From positions 1-15,351 of the forward strand of contig CALFYG010000312.1 of NCBI GenBank assembly GCA_937952095.1: a stretch of 15,351 nt of DNA, given 5' to 3'. Numbering within the stretch: the first letter of the stretch is position 1; each line of letters opens with the position of its first letter. A program made the position numbers and the translations under genes. Below, piece by piece: positions 6,582-14,306 of the stretch. The stretch comes from an uncultured Micrococcales bacterium (GTDB lineage: Bacteria > Actinomycetota > Actinomycetes > S36-B12 > UBA10799). The notes under the pieces are model-generated. The model made no database searches. It was not told where the DNA came from and worked only from the letters and a program-made list of their open reading frames with translations.

Positions 6582-8134
6582 TCCCACTCGATGGTGCCTG
6601 GGGGCTTGCTGGTGACGTCGAGCACCACCCGGTTCACCGCGGACACCTCGTTGGTGATCCGGGTGGAGATCGTGGCGATCACCTCGTGGGGCAGGCGTGA
6701 CCAGTCGGCCGTCATGGCGTCCTCACTACTCACCGGCCGAAGAACCACCGGATGTCCGTAGGTACGCCCGTCGCCCTGCACGCCGACACTGCGCACGCCG
6801 GCCAGCAGCACCACGGGGAACTGCCACACCGAACGGTCGAGGCCCGCCGCCGTGAGTTCAGCGCGGGCGATGGCATCGGCACGCCGCAGTGTCTCGAGGT
6901 TCTCCTGCGTGACCTCACCCACGATCCGGATGGCCAGACCCGGCCCCGGGAAGGGGTGCCGCCAGACCATGTCGTCGGGCAACCCAAGGGCGGTGCCGAC
7001 AGCACGCACCTCGTCCTTGAACAGATCCCGCAGCGGCTCGACCAGTTCGAACTCGAGGTCCTCGGGCAGCCCCCCGACGTTGTGGTGGCTCTTGATGTTC
7101 GCCGTGCCGGTCCCGCCACCGGACTCCACAACGTCCGGATACAGCGTGCCCTGCACGAGGAAACGCACATCGTCGCCGCCCTCTGCCACCACCTCGGACG
7201 CCGCGTCCTCGAACACGCGGATGAACTCCCGGCCGATGATCTTGCGCTTGCCCTCCGGGTCGGTCACCCCGGCCAACGCGTCGAGGAAGCGCTGGCGGGC
7301 GTCCACAACCACCAGGCGGGCCCCGGTGGCCGCCACGAAGTCCCGCTCGACCTGCTCGACCTCACCCTGCCGCAGCAGTCCATGATCGACGAACACACAC
7401 GTCAACCGATCCCCGATCGCGCGCTGCACAAGCGCTGCGGCCACTGCGGAGTCCACCCCGCCGGACAGCCCACAGATCGCGCGACCGTCACCGATCTGCG
7501 CGGAGACTCCCGCGATCTGGGCGTCGATGACACCCTCGGTCGACCAGTTGGGGGTCAGACCTGCGATGTCGTACAGGAACCGCTGCAGGATCGCCTGTCC
7601 GTGGTCGGTGTGTGCCACCTCCGGGTGGAACTGCACCCCGGCCAGCGGCCGGTTGCGGTGCACGAAGGCCGCGACCGGAGTCGCCGCTGTGGTTGCCACG
7701 ACGTCACAGTCGGCCGGCGCCTCCACCACGGCATCACCGTGGGACATCCATACCGACTGCTGCTCGGGCTGACCGGCGAAGAGCACAGACTCGGTGGCCT
7801 CGAGTGCAGTCCGCCCGTACTCGCGCAGGCCCGTCTTGTCGACCCGGCCGCCGAGACCTGCCGCCATCACCTGGAACCCGTAACAGATCCCGAACACCGG
7901 CACGTCGGCCTGCAGCAGTTCCTCGTCGAAGGCGGGTGCGTCGTCAACGTACACACTCGACGGACCTCCGGAGAGGATGATGGCCAGCGGCTGCTTCGCG
8001 AGGATCTGCTCAGCGCTCCAGGTGTGCGGGACCACCTCCGAGTACAGATGTGCCTCGCGGACGCGGCGCGCGATGAGTTGGGCGTACTGGGCGCCGAAGT
8101 CGACGACGAGGACGGGACGGGGCAGGTTCGCCAT
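6578..8134 (-). CDS. guaA: GMP synthase (glutamine-hydrolysing)
   Basis: Cytosolic enzyme that converts XMP, ATP and glutamine to GMP, the last step of guanine nucleotide synthesis. It is full length (518 aa). The class I glutaminase domain (about 8-190) has the ILSGGPSSV strand, the nucleophile Cys84 in GICYGFQ, and His170/Glu172 in FHPEVAHTD. The ATP-pyrophosphatase domain follows, with the PP-loop SGGVDS (223-228). The C-terminal dimerisation domain contains the FPGPGLAIR segment and ends PPGTIEWE, as is usual in GuaA. The ATG at 8134 is preceded by no clear Shine-Dalgarno sequence. The TDT transporter gene on the same strand stops 22 bases upstream, so guaA may be partly read from it or have its own promoter inside it. 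After guaA comes a run of hairpins. Confidence 0.97.
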   Translation of the reverse strand: MANLPRPVLVVDFGAQYAQLIARRVREAHLYSEVVPHTWSAEQILAKQPLAIILSGGPSSVYVDDAPAFDEELLQADVPVFGICYGFQVMAAGLGGRVDKTGLREYGRTALEATESVLFAGQPEQQSVWMSHGDAVVEAPADCDVVATTAATPVAAFVHRNRPLAGVQFHPEVAHTDHGQAILQRFLYDIAGLTPNWSTEGVIDAQIAGVSAQIGDGRAICGLSGGVDSAVAAALVQRAIGDRLTCVFVDHGLLRQGEVEQVERDFVAATGARLVVVDARQRFLDALAGVTDPEGKRKIIGREFIRVFEDAASEVVAEGGDDVRFLVQGTLYPDVVESGGGTGTANIKSHHNVGGLPEDLEFELVEPLRDLFKDEVRAVGTALGLPDDMVWRHPFPGPGLAIRIVGEVTQENLETLRRADAIARAELTAAGLDRSVWQFPVVLLAGVRSVGVQGDGRTYGHPVVLRPVSSEDAMTADWSRLPHEVIATISTRITNEVSAVNRVVLDVTSKPPGTIEWE

Positions 8135-8156
8135 GCGCCAAGTCTAGGCGGCGGCC

Positions 8157-9299
8157 TCAGCCCTTCCGCGCCACCGCATGCGGGCTCACCGGCGGTGGGG
8201 TCAGCAGAGCACCTGTCACGGACTGGCGGTAGGTCCGCACCGCCACCGTCACCCAGGCGGCGAGCAGCAGGATGTACAGCGCGACCGCCACCACGGTGAA
8301 CAGGGTCAGGCCGGTGTGGGCGGACAGTTGACTGGTCCCCGTGACGCAGGTTCCCACCGGGAAGGTGAACGACCACCAGGTCAACGCGAAGCCCATGTTT
8401 CGGTTGTGGGCACGCAGGGTCAGGGCCGCCGCCAGCGGCAGCCACAGGAGCATGAACCCCCACATCGGCACGCCGAAGACGACTGCGAAGGCATCCAGCG
8501 CCGTGGACAGTGGCGCAGGCACCGCGTCCTTGGCCGCTGTCCCGAGGGCGCCTGCAGCTGTGATCGACTGCCCGACCGGGCCGAGCACCATCCACAGGGT
8601 GGGCACCCGCGCGGACCCGGAGGTCCCGAAGTGTGCCAAGCGGCTCCAGATGAGCGTGATGATGACCAGCGAGGCCATCAGACTCATTCCGAACAGCGCG
8701 TAACACCCGAGGAGCATCGTCTCGCGGGCCTCGCCGGCCGGCGTGTGCGGGACGAGCAGCGCCCCCACGGCCGCCGAGACCATCGGCGGCACCACCGGCA
8801 TGAGCCACCCCCCGAAGGCCCCGTCGTGGCGTACCTCGAGCGCCGTGAACAGCCGGAACGGCACCGCCACGGCGGTCACGAACCCGAGGGCCGTACCCAC
8901 CGACCACAGCACCCAGGCGATACCGACCGCCAGGCCCTCGCCGATGTACTGCTGTCCCACGAGCAGGGTTGCCGCCGCCACGGCCATCAGGGCCATCGGC
9001 GGGGCGCCGAAGAACTGGATCGCGATGGGGTCGTCGGCCAGGTTCCGCAGGTTGTCCGGATGCTGCACCCAGTTCAGGGGCATGAAGACGAGCAGTGCCA
9101 GCAGCAGCACCACCGAGATTGTCCAGGCAGCGGTGGTGATGAACTGCGGAACCGCCACCGGAAGGGTGGCGCCGGCGGAGGCGACGATGGCGGTGCCCAT
9201 CACCGAGGCGAACCAGTTGGGCCCGATGAGGACCTTCCCCTCGATCGGCGATCCGAGCACGCCGAACCACCGCGAGATCCAGGACTGCTGTGGCGGCAT
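8157..9299 (-). CDS. TDT-family (TehA/Mae1/SLAC1/SSU1) membrane transporter, candidate sulfite exporter
   Basis: Inner-membrane anion transporter of about 380 residues, almost wholly hydrophobic and consistent with the ten-helix TDT fold. The N-terminal GPNWFASVMGTAIVA helix (about residues 25-39) matches the conserved first helix of the family. TDT members include tellurite-resistance TehA, malate permease Mae1, plant SLAC1 anion channels and fungal SSU1 sulfite pumps. Here the gene is divergent from an SsuABC/TauABC-type importer with a shared 113-base control region. As sulfonate breakdown releases sulfite, sulfite export is an attractive inference, but the sequence does not prove it; chloride, nitrate or dicarboxylate are alternatives. 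I chose the ATG at 9299 because upstream codons (to 9350) lie in the control region and look non-coding; no strong ribosome site is seen. guaA starts 22 bases after its stop. Confidence 0.82.
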   Translation of the reverse strand: MPPQQSWISRWFGVLGSPIEGKVLIGPNWFASVMGTAIVASAGATLPVAVPQFITTAAWTISVVLLLALLVFMPLNWVQHPDNLRNLADDPIAIQFFGAPPMALMAVAAATLLVGQQYIGEGLAVGIAWVLWSVGTALGFVTAVAVPFRLFTALEVRHDGAFGGWLMPVVPPMVSAAVGALLVPHTPAGEARETMLLGCYALFGMSLMASLVIITLIWSRLAHFGTSGSARVPTLWMVLGPVGQSITAAGALGTAAKDAVPAPLSTALDAFAVVFGVPMWGFMLLWLPLAAALTLRAHNRNMGFALTWWSFTFPVGTCVTGTSQLSAHTGLTLFTVVAVALYILLLAAWVTVAVRTYRQSVTGALLTPPPVSPHAVARKG

Positions 9300-9412
9300 G
9301 CGCACACGGTAGTGGACGACGACACTCGGATATATCCCCAGTAAGTACATCGGGATTGCCGTGTTACTGTTTCCTAGTTAGTAACTCGACAAACCTTTAT
9401 TTGGAGGAAGTA
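9300..9412. promoter_or_regulatory. Divergent control region between the exporter and ABC importer genes
   Basis: This 113-base gap is clearly more AT-rich than the genes around it. For the importer, a possible promoter is TTGCCG (9356-9361), a 17-base spacer and TAGTAA (9379-9384), followed by a strong GGAGG (9403-9407) 5 bases before the ATG at 9413. Overlapping that promoter is the inverted repeat GTTACT-N11-AGTAAC (9363-9385). A further half-site, CAGTAA, lies at 9339-9344, and the perfect palindrome GGATATATCC at 9328-9337 could form the -10 of the opposite gene. Control of both genes by one regulator is likely; the Rrf2 protein at the end of the importer unit is the obvious candidate. 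Confidence 0.5.
9363..9385. promoter_or_regulatory. Operator-like inverted repeat GTTACT-N11-AGTAAC
   Basis: Two perfect 6-bp arms, 9363-9368 and 9380-9385, are 17 bases apart from arm start to arm start. The right arm overlaps the putative -10 box TAGTAA of the ABC importer promoter, so a dimeric regulator bound here would block transcription. The size fits sites of winged-helix dimers such as Rrf2 proteins, but the sequence is not a consensus I recognise. Confidence 0.45.
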
Positions 9413-10501
9413 ATGGCAAGTCTGCGACGCAGGCTCGTTGGGGTGGCAGCGGCGGTCGCCGTGATGGGCTCGCTGGCGGCGTGCTCATCCGACGAGCCGC
9501 AGGAAGCAGCCGCGTCCGGCAGCCCGGCCAGCCAGGAGATCAAGACCGTACGGCTGGGGTTCTTCCCCAACCTGACCCACGCCCCCGCGCTGATCGGCCT
9601 GCAGGAGGGCTACTTCAAGGACGCCGTGAAGCCGCTCGGGCTCACTGTGACACCGACGGCCTTCAACGCGGGTCCCGACGCCGTGACGGCTCTGTTCGGT
9701 GACTCCCTGGACATCACCTACATCGGGCCGAACCCCACCATCAGCGCCTACACCCAGTCGAAGGGCGAGGCGGTCAAGGTGGTCGCCGGGGCCGCCTCCG
9801 GTGGAGCGGCCCTGGTGGTCAGCGAGGACATCAACAGCTCCGCGGATCTCAAGGGCAAGACCCTGGCGACGCCGCAGTTGGGCAACACCCAGGACGTCGC
9901 GCTGCGCTACTGGCTCACGCAAGAGGGCCTGACCACGACCGTCGAGGGTGGCGGCGATGTCTCGATCAAGCCGCAGGCCAACGCCGACGGGCTGACCGCC
10001 TTCGGCGCAGGGCAGATTCAGGGTGCATGGGTGCCGGAGCCTTGGGTCTCCGAGTACGTGGCCAAGGGTGCAAAGGTCCTGGTCAACGAGAAGGACCTGT
10101 GGCCGGACGGCAAGTTCGTGACCACGAACATCCTGGTGCGCAGCGAGTTCCTCGCCGAGCACCCCGACGTCGTGCAGGCGGTACTGGACGCACACGTGCA
10201 GTCCCTGGAACAGATCGAGAAGGACCCGCAGGCATCGAAGGCCGACGTCAACGCTGCGCTGCAGAGCCTCACCGGTAGCCAGCTCGACTCCAAGATCATC
10301 GACAGCGCCTGGAAGCAGGTGGAGTTCACCGCGGACCCGTTGCCGGCCACATTGGTGACCTCGTCCCAGCACGCGGTCGAGGTCGGGTTGCTGGACCAGA
10401 GCGAGATCGACGCGGCCGGTGGACTGCCGGGAACGCTGTACGACCTCACCCTGATCAACAAGTCGCTGGCGAACGCCGGCCTGGACCAGGTGCAGCAGTG
10501 A
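9413..10501 (+). CDS. Substrate-binding lipoprotein of a NitT/TauT/SsuA-type ABC importer
   Basis: Periplasm-facing lipoprotein that captures the ligand for the ABC transporter encoded next to it. The 362-residue protein has a basic, hydrophobic signal peptide with lipobox LAAC (lipidated Cys24), a Ser/Pro-rich linker, then a two-lobed binding domain starting near residue 44 with VRLGFFPNLTHAPAL. It also has the GPNPTI and GAWVPEPW segments typical of the nitrate/sulfonate/taurine binding family. Proteins with this FPNLTHAPALIG start occur, as I recall, next to sulfate-assimilation genes in Streptomyces, which favours a sulfur compound; nitrate, bicarbonate and thiamine precursors are family alternatives. 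The ATG at 9413 is fixed by GGAGG 5 bases upstream and by the signal peptide. The stop overlaps the ATPase start by 4 bases (GTGA). Confidence 0.88.
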   Translation: MASLRRRLVGVAAAVAVMGSLAACSSDEPQEAAASGSPASQEIKTVRLGFFPNLTHAPALIGLQEGYFKDAVKPLGLTVTPTAFNAGPDAVTALFGDSLDITYIGPNPTISAYTQSKGEAVKVVAGAASGGAALVVSEDINSSADLKGKTLATPQLGNTQDVALRYWLTQEGLTTTVEGGGDVSIKPQANADGLTAFGAGQIQGAWVPEPWVSEYVAKGAKVLVNEKDLWPDGKFVTTNILVRSEFLAEHPDVVQAVLDAHVQSLEQIEKDPQASKADVNAALQSLTGSQLDSKIIDSAWKQVEFTADPLPATLVTSSQHAVEVGLLDQSEIDAAGGLPGTLYDLTLINKSLANAGLDQVQQ

Positions 10502-11244
10502 CCGTGACAGTCCAAGCCCCTGCGGAGACCGCGCTGCAAGTACGCGGCGTGACCAAGGTCTTCGACTCCCATGAGGGGCGCACGGCAGCGCTGCACGGCG
10601 TCGATCTCGACGTCCGGCGCGGCGAGTTCGTCACCGTCGTAGGCCACAGCGGCTGCGGCAAGACGACGCTGCTGAACATCGTCGCCGGCCTCGACACTCC
10701 CACCGCCGGGAGTGTCGAGGTCGGCGGGAAGTCAGCACTCATGTTCCAGGACGCGACCCTGCTGCCCTGGCTGACCGCCCGACAGAACGTGGAACTGGCC
10801 CTCAAGTTGCGGGGCGTCCCCCGGAAGGAACGCACTGCGCAGGCCGAGGAGTTCCTTTCTGTCGTCCGCCTCGGCGACGCCGGTTCCCGGCGGCCGCACG
10901 AGTTGTCCGGCGGGATGAAGCAGCGTGTGAACCTCGCACGCTGCCTGGCTCAGAACGCAGACCTCGTCCTCATGGACGAGCCGCTCGGGGCCCTCGACGC
11001 GATGACCCGCGACCTTCTCCACGACGAGATCGAGCGGGTCGTGCGCGAGCGGGACCTCACCGTCATGTTCGTGACCCACAACATGCGCGAAGCCGTGCGC
11101 CTCGGGGATCGCGTGATCCTCATGGCCTACGGCAAGATCGTCCACGAGCAGATCGTGGACCTCCCCCACCCGCGGATCATGGACTCCGCCAAGGTGGCCG
11201 AACGCGCCGGGGACCTCACCCGACGCCTGCATGAGGCGGCCTGA
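10498..11244 (+). CDS. ABC importer ATPase, SsuB/TauB/NrtD type
   Basis: Cytosolic ATPase that powers the importer. All motifs are intact in 248 residues: Walker A GHSGCGKTT (49-57), Q-loop Gln84 in MFQD, followed by LLPWLT as in the nitrate/sulfonate/taurine subfamily, signature LSGGMKQR (136-143), Walker B LVLMDEP (156-162), D-loop GALD, and switch His194 in VTHN. The GTG start at 10498 overlaps the stop of the binding-protein gene (GTGA), so translation is coupled. The stop at 11242-11244 is one base before the permease ATG. The family assignment is firm; the ligand is set by the other subunits and is inferred only. Confidence 0.93.
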   Translation: MTVTVQAPAETALQVRGVTKVFDSHEGRTAALHGVDLDVRRGEFVTVVGHSGCGKTTLLNIVAGLDTPTAGSVEVGGKSALMFQDATLLPWLTARQNVELALKLRGVPRKERTAQAEEFLSVVRLGDAGSRRPHELSGGMKQRVNLARCLAQNADLVLMDEPLGALDAMTRDLLHDEIERVVRERDLTVMFVTHNMREAVRLGDRVILMAYGKIVHEQIVDLPHPRIMDSAKVAERAGDLTRRLHEAA

Positions 11245-11245
11245 C

Positions 11246-12082
11246 ATGGCGACGACAGTTCTGACCCCCGTAGTCGACGTCCTCCCGGAACCCGAGAAGG
11301 ACAGCCCACTGTCGCGGATCTGGGCATGGAGCTGGCCCAAACTGCTTGCGATCGGCCTGGTGCTCGGCGCCTGGCAGATCGTGGTGTGGTCCGGCTGGCG
11401 GCCCGAGTACGTTCTGCCCGGACCGATCCCGACGCTGCAAGCGGTCTGGGAGATGATGGGCACCGATCGCTTCTGGAGCGCCATCGCCACGACGTTGACG
11501 CGCGCCGTGGCGGGCTTCGCACTGGCCCTGCTCATCGGAACCACCATCGGCGTGTTGGTGGCCCGGGTGCGTCCTCTGCGACTTGCCGTCGGAGCCCTGA
11601 TCACCGGGCTGCAGACGATGCCGTCGATCTCGTGGTTCCCGCTGGCGATTCTGCTGTTCGGGATCAACGAGCAGGCGATCCTGTTCGTCGTGGTACTCGG
11701 TGCCGCGCCGAGCATCGCCAACGGCGTGATCTCAGGCATCGACCAGGTCCCGCCGGCGTTCTGGCGTTTGGGACGGGTCCTGGGCGCCGGGCCGTTCGCG
11801 ATGTACCGCAACATCATCCTTCCTGCAGCACTGCCCGGCTACGTGAGCGGGCTGACCCAGGGGTGGGCATTCGCGTGGCGCTCACTGATGGCAGGTGAAT
11901 TGCTCGTCATCATCGCCGAGCGACCGTCACTGGGCGCGCAACTGGAGTTTGCGCGGCAACTGGCGAAGGCCCCGCAACTGCTCGGCACGATGCTGGTGAT
12001 CCTTGTGATCGGAATGCTCGTCGACGGGCTGTTCTCGTCGGCCTCGCGACGGATGCGTGAGCGTCGTGGCCTGGCGACCTGA
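11246..12082 (+). CDS. ABC importer permease, SsuC/TauC/NrtB type
   Basis: Membrane subunit of the importer, 278 residues with about six transmembrane helices (near 33-49, 79-105, 112-137, 142-160, 200-225 and 248-264). The cytoplasmic EAA-type coupling loop is seen at about 173-200 (LGRVLGAGPFAMYRNIILP), which docks onto the ATPase. The last loop has WAFAWRSLMAGELL, typical of the nitrate/sulfonate/taurine permeases. Start choice: the ATG at 11246 comes one base after the ATPase stop, with GAGG (11234-11237) 8 bases upstream. An in-frame ATG at 11231 would add five residues and overlap the ATPase gene by 14 bases; both fit a coupled operon. The single permease gene implies a homodimer. Confidence 0.93.
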   Translation: MATTVLTPVVDVLPEPEKDSPLSRIWAWSWPKLLAIGLVLGAWQIVVWSGWRPEYVLPGPIPTLQAVWEMMGTDRFWSAIATTLTRAVAGFALALLIGTTIGVLVARVRPLRLAVGALITGLQTMPSISWFPLAILLFGINEQAILFVVVLGAAPSIANGVISGIDQVPPAFWRLGRVLGAGPFAMYRNIILPAALPGYVSGLTQGWAFAWRSLMAGELLVIIAERPSLGAQLEFARQLAKAPQLLGTMLVILVIGMLVDGLFSSASRRMRERRGLAT

Positions 12083-12107
12083 GGCGGGACACGTGACCGT
12101 GCATGGT

Positions 12108-12137
12108 GGCATTCCCCGCAAGAAGCGGGACAATGCC
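12108..12137 (+). promoter_or_regulatory. Inverted repeat directly before the Rrf2 start codon
   Basis: GGCATT (12108-12113) pairs with AATGCC (12132-12137), and inside it CCCGC (12115-12119) pairs with GCGGG (12125-12129) around the loop AAGAA. The structure ends 3 bases before the ATG at 12141 and covers the place where a ribosome-binding site should be. It could be an RNA hairpin that limits translation of the regulator, or a DNA operator for autoregulation. Confidence 0.45.
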
Positions 12138-12140
12138 TCC

Positions 12141-12608
12141 ATGCAGATCTCAGCGCGGGTGGACTATGCGCTGCGGGCGATGACGGAGTTGGCCGTCGCG
12201 TACGACGAGGACCCCACCCGTCGCGAGAAGACTGAGGTGCTCGCGGCCCGGCAGGACATCCCGCCACGGTTCCTCGAGAGCATCTTGGGACAGTTGCGCA
12301 AGGCCGGGCTGATCCTCAGTCAGCGCGGCGCCGACGGCGGCTACCGCTTGGCGATGCCGCCCGACGAGATCACCGTCGCCGACATCATCCGGGTGCTCGA
12401 TGGTCCGCTGGGAGCGGTGCGCAACGATGCGCCCGAGGCTGTGACCTACACCGGCCCCGCCGAGCACCTGCGGACCGTGTGGGTGGCCACCCGGGCAGCC
12501 ATGCGGTCAGTCCTGGAGAAGACGACGCTTGCTGACGTGGTCGCCGGGCGCACCACCGACGAGATGGACGACCTGCTCGCCGTACCGGGGGCCTGGGACC
12601 GACGCTGA
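12141..12608 (+). CDS. Rrf2-family transcriptional regulator without cysteines
   Basis: DNA-binding repressor of 155 residues. The start MQISARVDYALRAMTELA is the hallmark N-terminus of Rrf2 proteins. The winged helix-turn-helix covers about 1-80 (IPPRFLESILGQLRKAGLI recognition region, then the RGADGGYRL wing), followed by a long dimerisation helix. There is no cysteine anywhere, so it cannot hold the Fe-S cluster of IscR, NsrR or RsrR and is closer in type to CymR, the cysteine-metabolism repressor. It follows the permease gene by 58 bases on the same strand, which suggests that it controls this sulfur-type uptake unit. I chose the ATG at 12141 from the family N-terminus; the frame is open to 12057 but the extra residues are not Rrf2-like. 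It converges on the oxidoreductase gene with a 6-base gap. Confidence 0.9.
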   Translation: MQISARVDYALRAMTELAVAYDEDPTRREKTEVLAARQDIPPRFLESILGQLRKAGLILSQRGADGGYRLAMPPDEITVADIIRVLDGPLGAVRNDAPEAVTYTGPAEHLRTVWVATRAAMRSVLEKTTLADVVAGRTTDEMDDLLAVPGAWDRR

Positions 12609-12614
12609 CGCGCC

Positions 12615-14306
12615 TCAGCGCACCTCGACGATCGGAAGGCGCAGCGCACCCGGTGCAGAATCCGGAACAACAGGTTCCTTCGGTGCCACCGGGGCGATCC
12701 GCTGGTAGGGCTGGCCCATCTCCGGTCGCACGTCGGTCTCGCCCTTGTTGGGCCACATCGCCATCGCACGCTCGGCCTGGGCCGTGATGCTCAGCGACGG
12801 GTTCACGCCCAGGTTCGCCGAGATGGCGGCACCGTCCACGACGTGTATGCCGGGGTATCCGTAGACGCGGTGGTAGGGGTCGATCACGCCGGAGTCCGAT
12901 GAGTCGCTGATCGCGCAGCCCCCGACGAAGTGCGCGGTCATGGGCGCACTGATCAGGTCACCGAGGTTGCCCCCAGGCAGACCGTCGATGCGCTTGCTCA
13001 GCAGACGAGCGGCCTCATTGCCCGCCGGGATCCAAGTCGGGTTCGGCTCGCCCTCACCCTGCTTGGATGTCAGCCGCCACCACCCGAAACGGCCCCGCTT
13101 ACCGCTGACGGTCAGCGAGTTGTCGACCGACTGCATGACCAGCAGGATGATGCTGCGCTCGGACCATCCCCGCAGATCCATGAAGCGGATGGCCTCCGCA
13201 CGGTGGGCGATCAAGGCCTTCAGCCAGGTCTTCCTGCGCGACTCACCGTCGATCTCGTCGGTGAGGACGGTCTGCAGTGCACCCATGACGTTGGAGCCCT
13301 TGCCGTACCGGACGGGTTCGATGTGGGTGTGCGGCTCAGGGTAGAAGCTCGACGTGATCGCCACGCCCTGCGTGTAGTCGCGGCTGCGGTCCTTCGCGAT
13401 CGCCCCCAGCAGCGACTCCGAGTTGGAGCGTGACAGTCTGCCCAGTGCCGGGGACAGCTTCGGCAAACGGCCGGTGTCCTTCATCGCGTGCAGCAGGCGC
13501 TGCGTGTTGTACGCACCGGCGGCCATGATGACCTGCTTGGCGTAGATGCGGCGCCGACCCTTTCTGCGCGAATCAGTGCGCTTGACGTCGATCGCATAGC
13601 CCTCGCCGAACTGCTCAAGGCCGGTCACAGTTGTCATCGGCTGGATCTCGGCACCGGCTGCCTCAGCGAGGTACAGGTAGTTCTTGACCAGCGTGTTCTT
13701 CGCGTTGTGCCGGCAACCGGTCATGCACTCGCCACACTCGGTGCAGCCCGTGCGGGCCGGTCCGCGGCCTCCGAAGTACGGGTCGTCCTTGGTCACGCCC
13801 GCGCCGTCCCCGAAGTACACGCCCACAGGAGTCAGGGTGAACGTGTCACCCACACCCATCTCTTCGGCGACTGCCTTCAACTCGATGTCGGACGGGGTCA
13901 TCGTCGGGTTCTGCACCACGCCGAGCATGCGCTTGGCCTGGTCGTAGAACGGCATCAGTTCCGACTGCCAGTCGGTGATGTGTGCCCACTGCTTGTCCTT
14001 GAAGAAGGGCTCCGGCGGGACGTACAGGGTGTTGGCGTAGACCAGCGATCCGCCGCCCACCCCGGCACCGGCCAGGATGATCGCATCGGGCAGCAGATGG
14101 ATCCGCTGGATCCCGTAACAGCCGAGCGCCGGCGCCCACAGGAAGCGGTTGGTCCGCCAGGAGGTCTTCGGGAAGTCCCCGTCCTCGAAACGGCGCCCGG
14201 CCTCGATCACGAGGACCTTGTAGCCCTTCTCGGTGAGCCGCAGGGCCGACACCGAACCACCGAACCCGGATCCGATGATCACTACGTCGTAGTCGAACTG
14301 CTCCAT
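12615..14306 (-). CDS. choD: GMC-family flavin oxidoreductase, ChoD (cholesterol oxidase-like)
   Basis: FAD-dependent oxidoreductase of 563 residues, very similar as I recall it to mycobacterial ChoD (Rv3409c, about 578 aa). Features: FAD dinucleotide-binding GSGFGG (12-17) with acidic Glu35 (IEAG); GMC segment GAGVGGGSLVYAN (80-92); a four-cysteine ferredoxin-like insert, C188-x2-C191-x2-C194-x3-C198; the active-site region TAHFVGG (His459); and the C-terminal FAD/active-site segment DGAAISANLGVNPSLSI with Asn502. Annotation as cholesterol oxidase is traditional, but the physiological substrate of this clade is uncertain and the Cys motif suggests electron transfer to a carrier instead of simple oxygen use. 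The ATG at 14306 overlaps the stop of the aldehyde dehydrogenase by one base (TGATG), so the two are translationally coupled. An in-frame start at 14363 would add 19 unrelated residues. Confidence 0.9.
   Translation of the reverse strand: MEQFDYDVVIIGSGFGGSVSALRLTEKGYKVLVIEAGRRFEDGDFPKTSWRTNRFLWAPALGCYGIQRIHLLPDAIILAGAGVGGGSLVYANTLYVPPEPFFKDKQWAHITDWQSELMPFYDQAKRMLGVVQNPTMTPSDIELKAVAEEMGVGDTFTLTPVGVYFGDGAGVTKDDPYFGGRGPARTGCTECGECMTGCRHNAKNTLVKNYLYLAEAAGAEIQPMTTVTGLEQFGEGYAIDVKRTDSRRKGRRRIYAKQVIMAAGAYNTQRLLHAMKDTGRLPKLSPALGRLSRSNSESLLGAIAKDRSRDYTQGVAITSSFYPEPHTHIEPVRYGKGSNVMGALQTVLTDEIDGESRRKTWLKALIAHRAEAIRFMDLRGWSERSIILLVMQSVDNSLTVSGKRGRFGWWRLTSKQGEGEPNPTWIPAGNEAARLLSKRIDGLPGGNLGDLISAPMTAHFVGGCAISDSSDSGVIDPYHRVYGYPGIHVVDGAAISANLGVNPSLSITAQAERAMAMWPNKGETDVRPEMGQPYQRIAPVAPKEPVVPDSAPGALRLPIVEVR

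Noticed and set aside
6752..9344. Long plus-strand frames opposite guaA and the TDT gene
   Set aside because: Shadow frames of two clearly identified genes; products are Arg/His/Gly-rich and have no ribosome site or domain.
9485..11817. Minus-strand frames opposite the ABC operon
   Set aside because: Antisense to three genes with complete family motifs; no domain in the translations.
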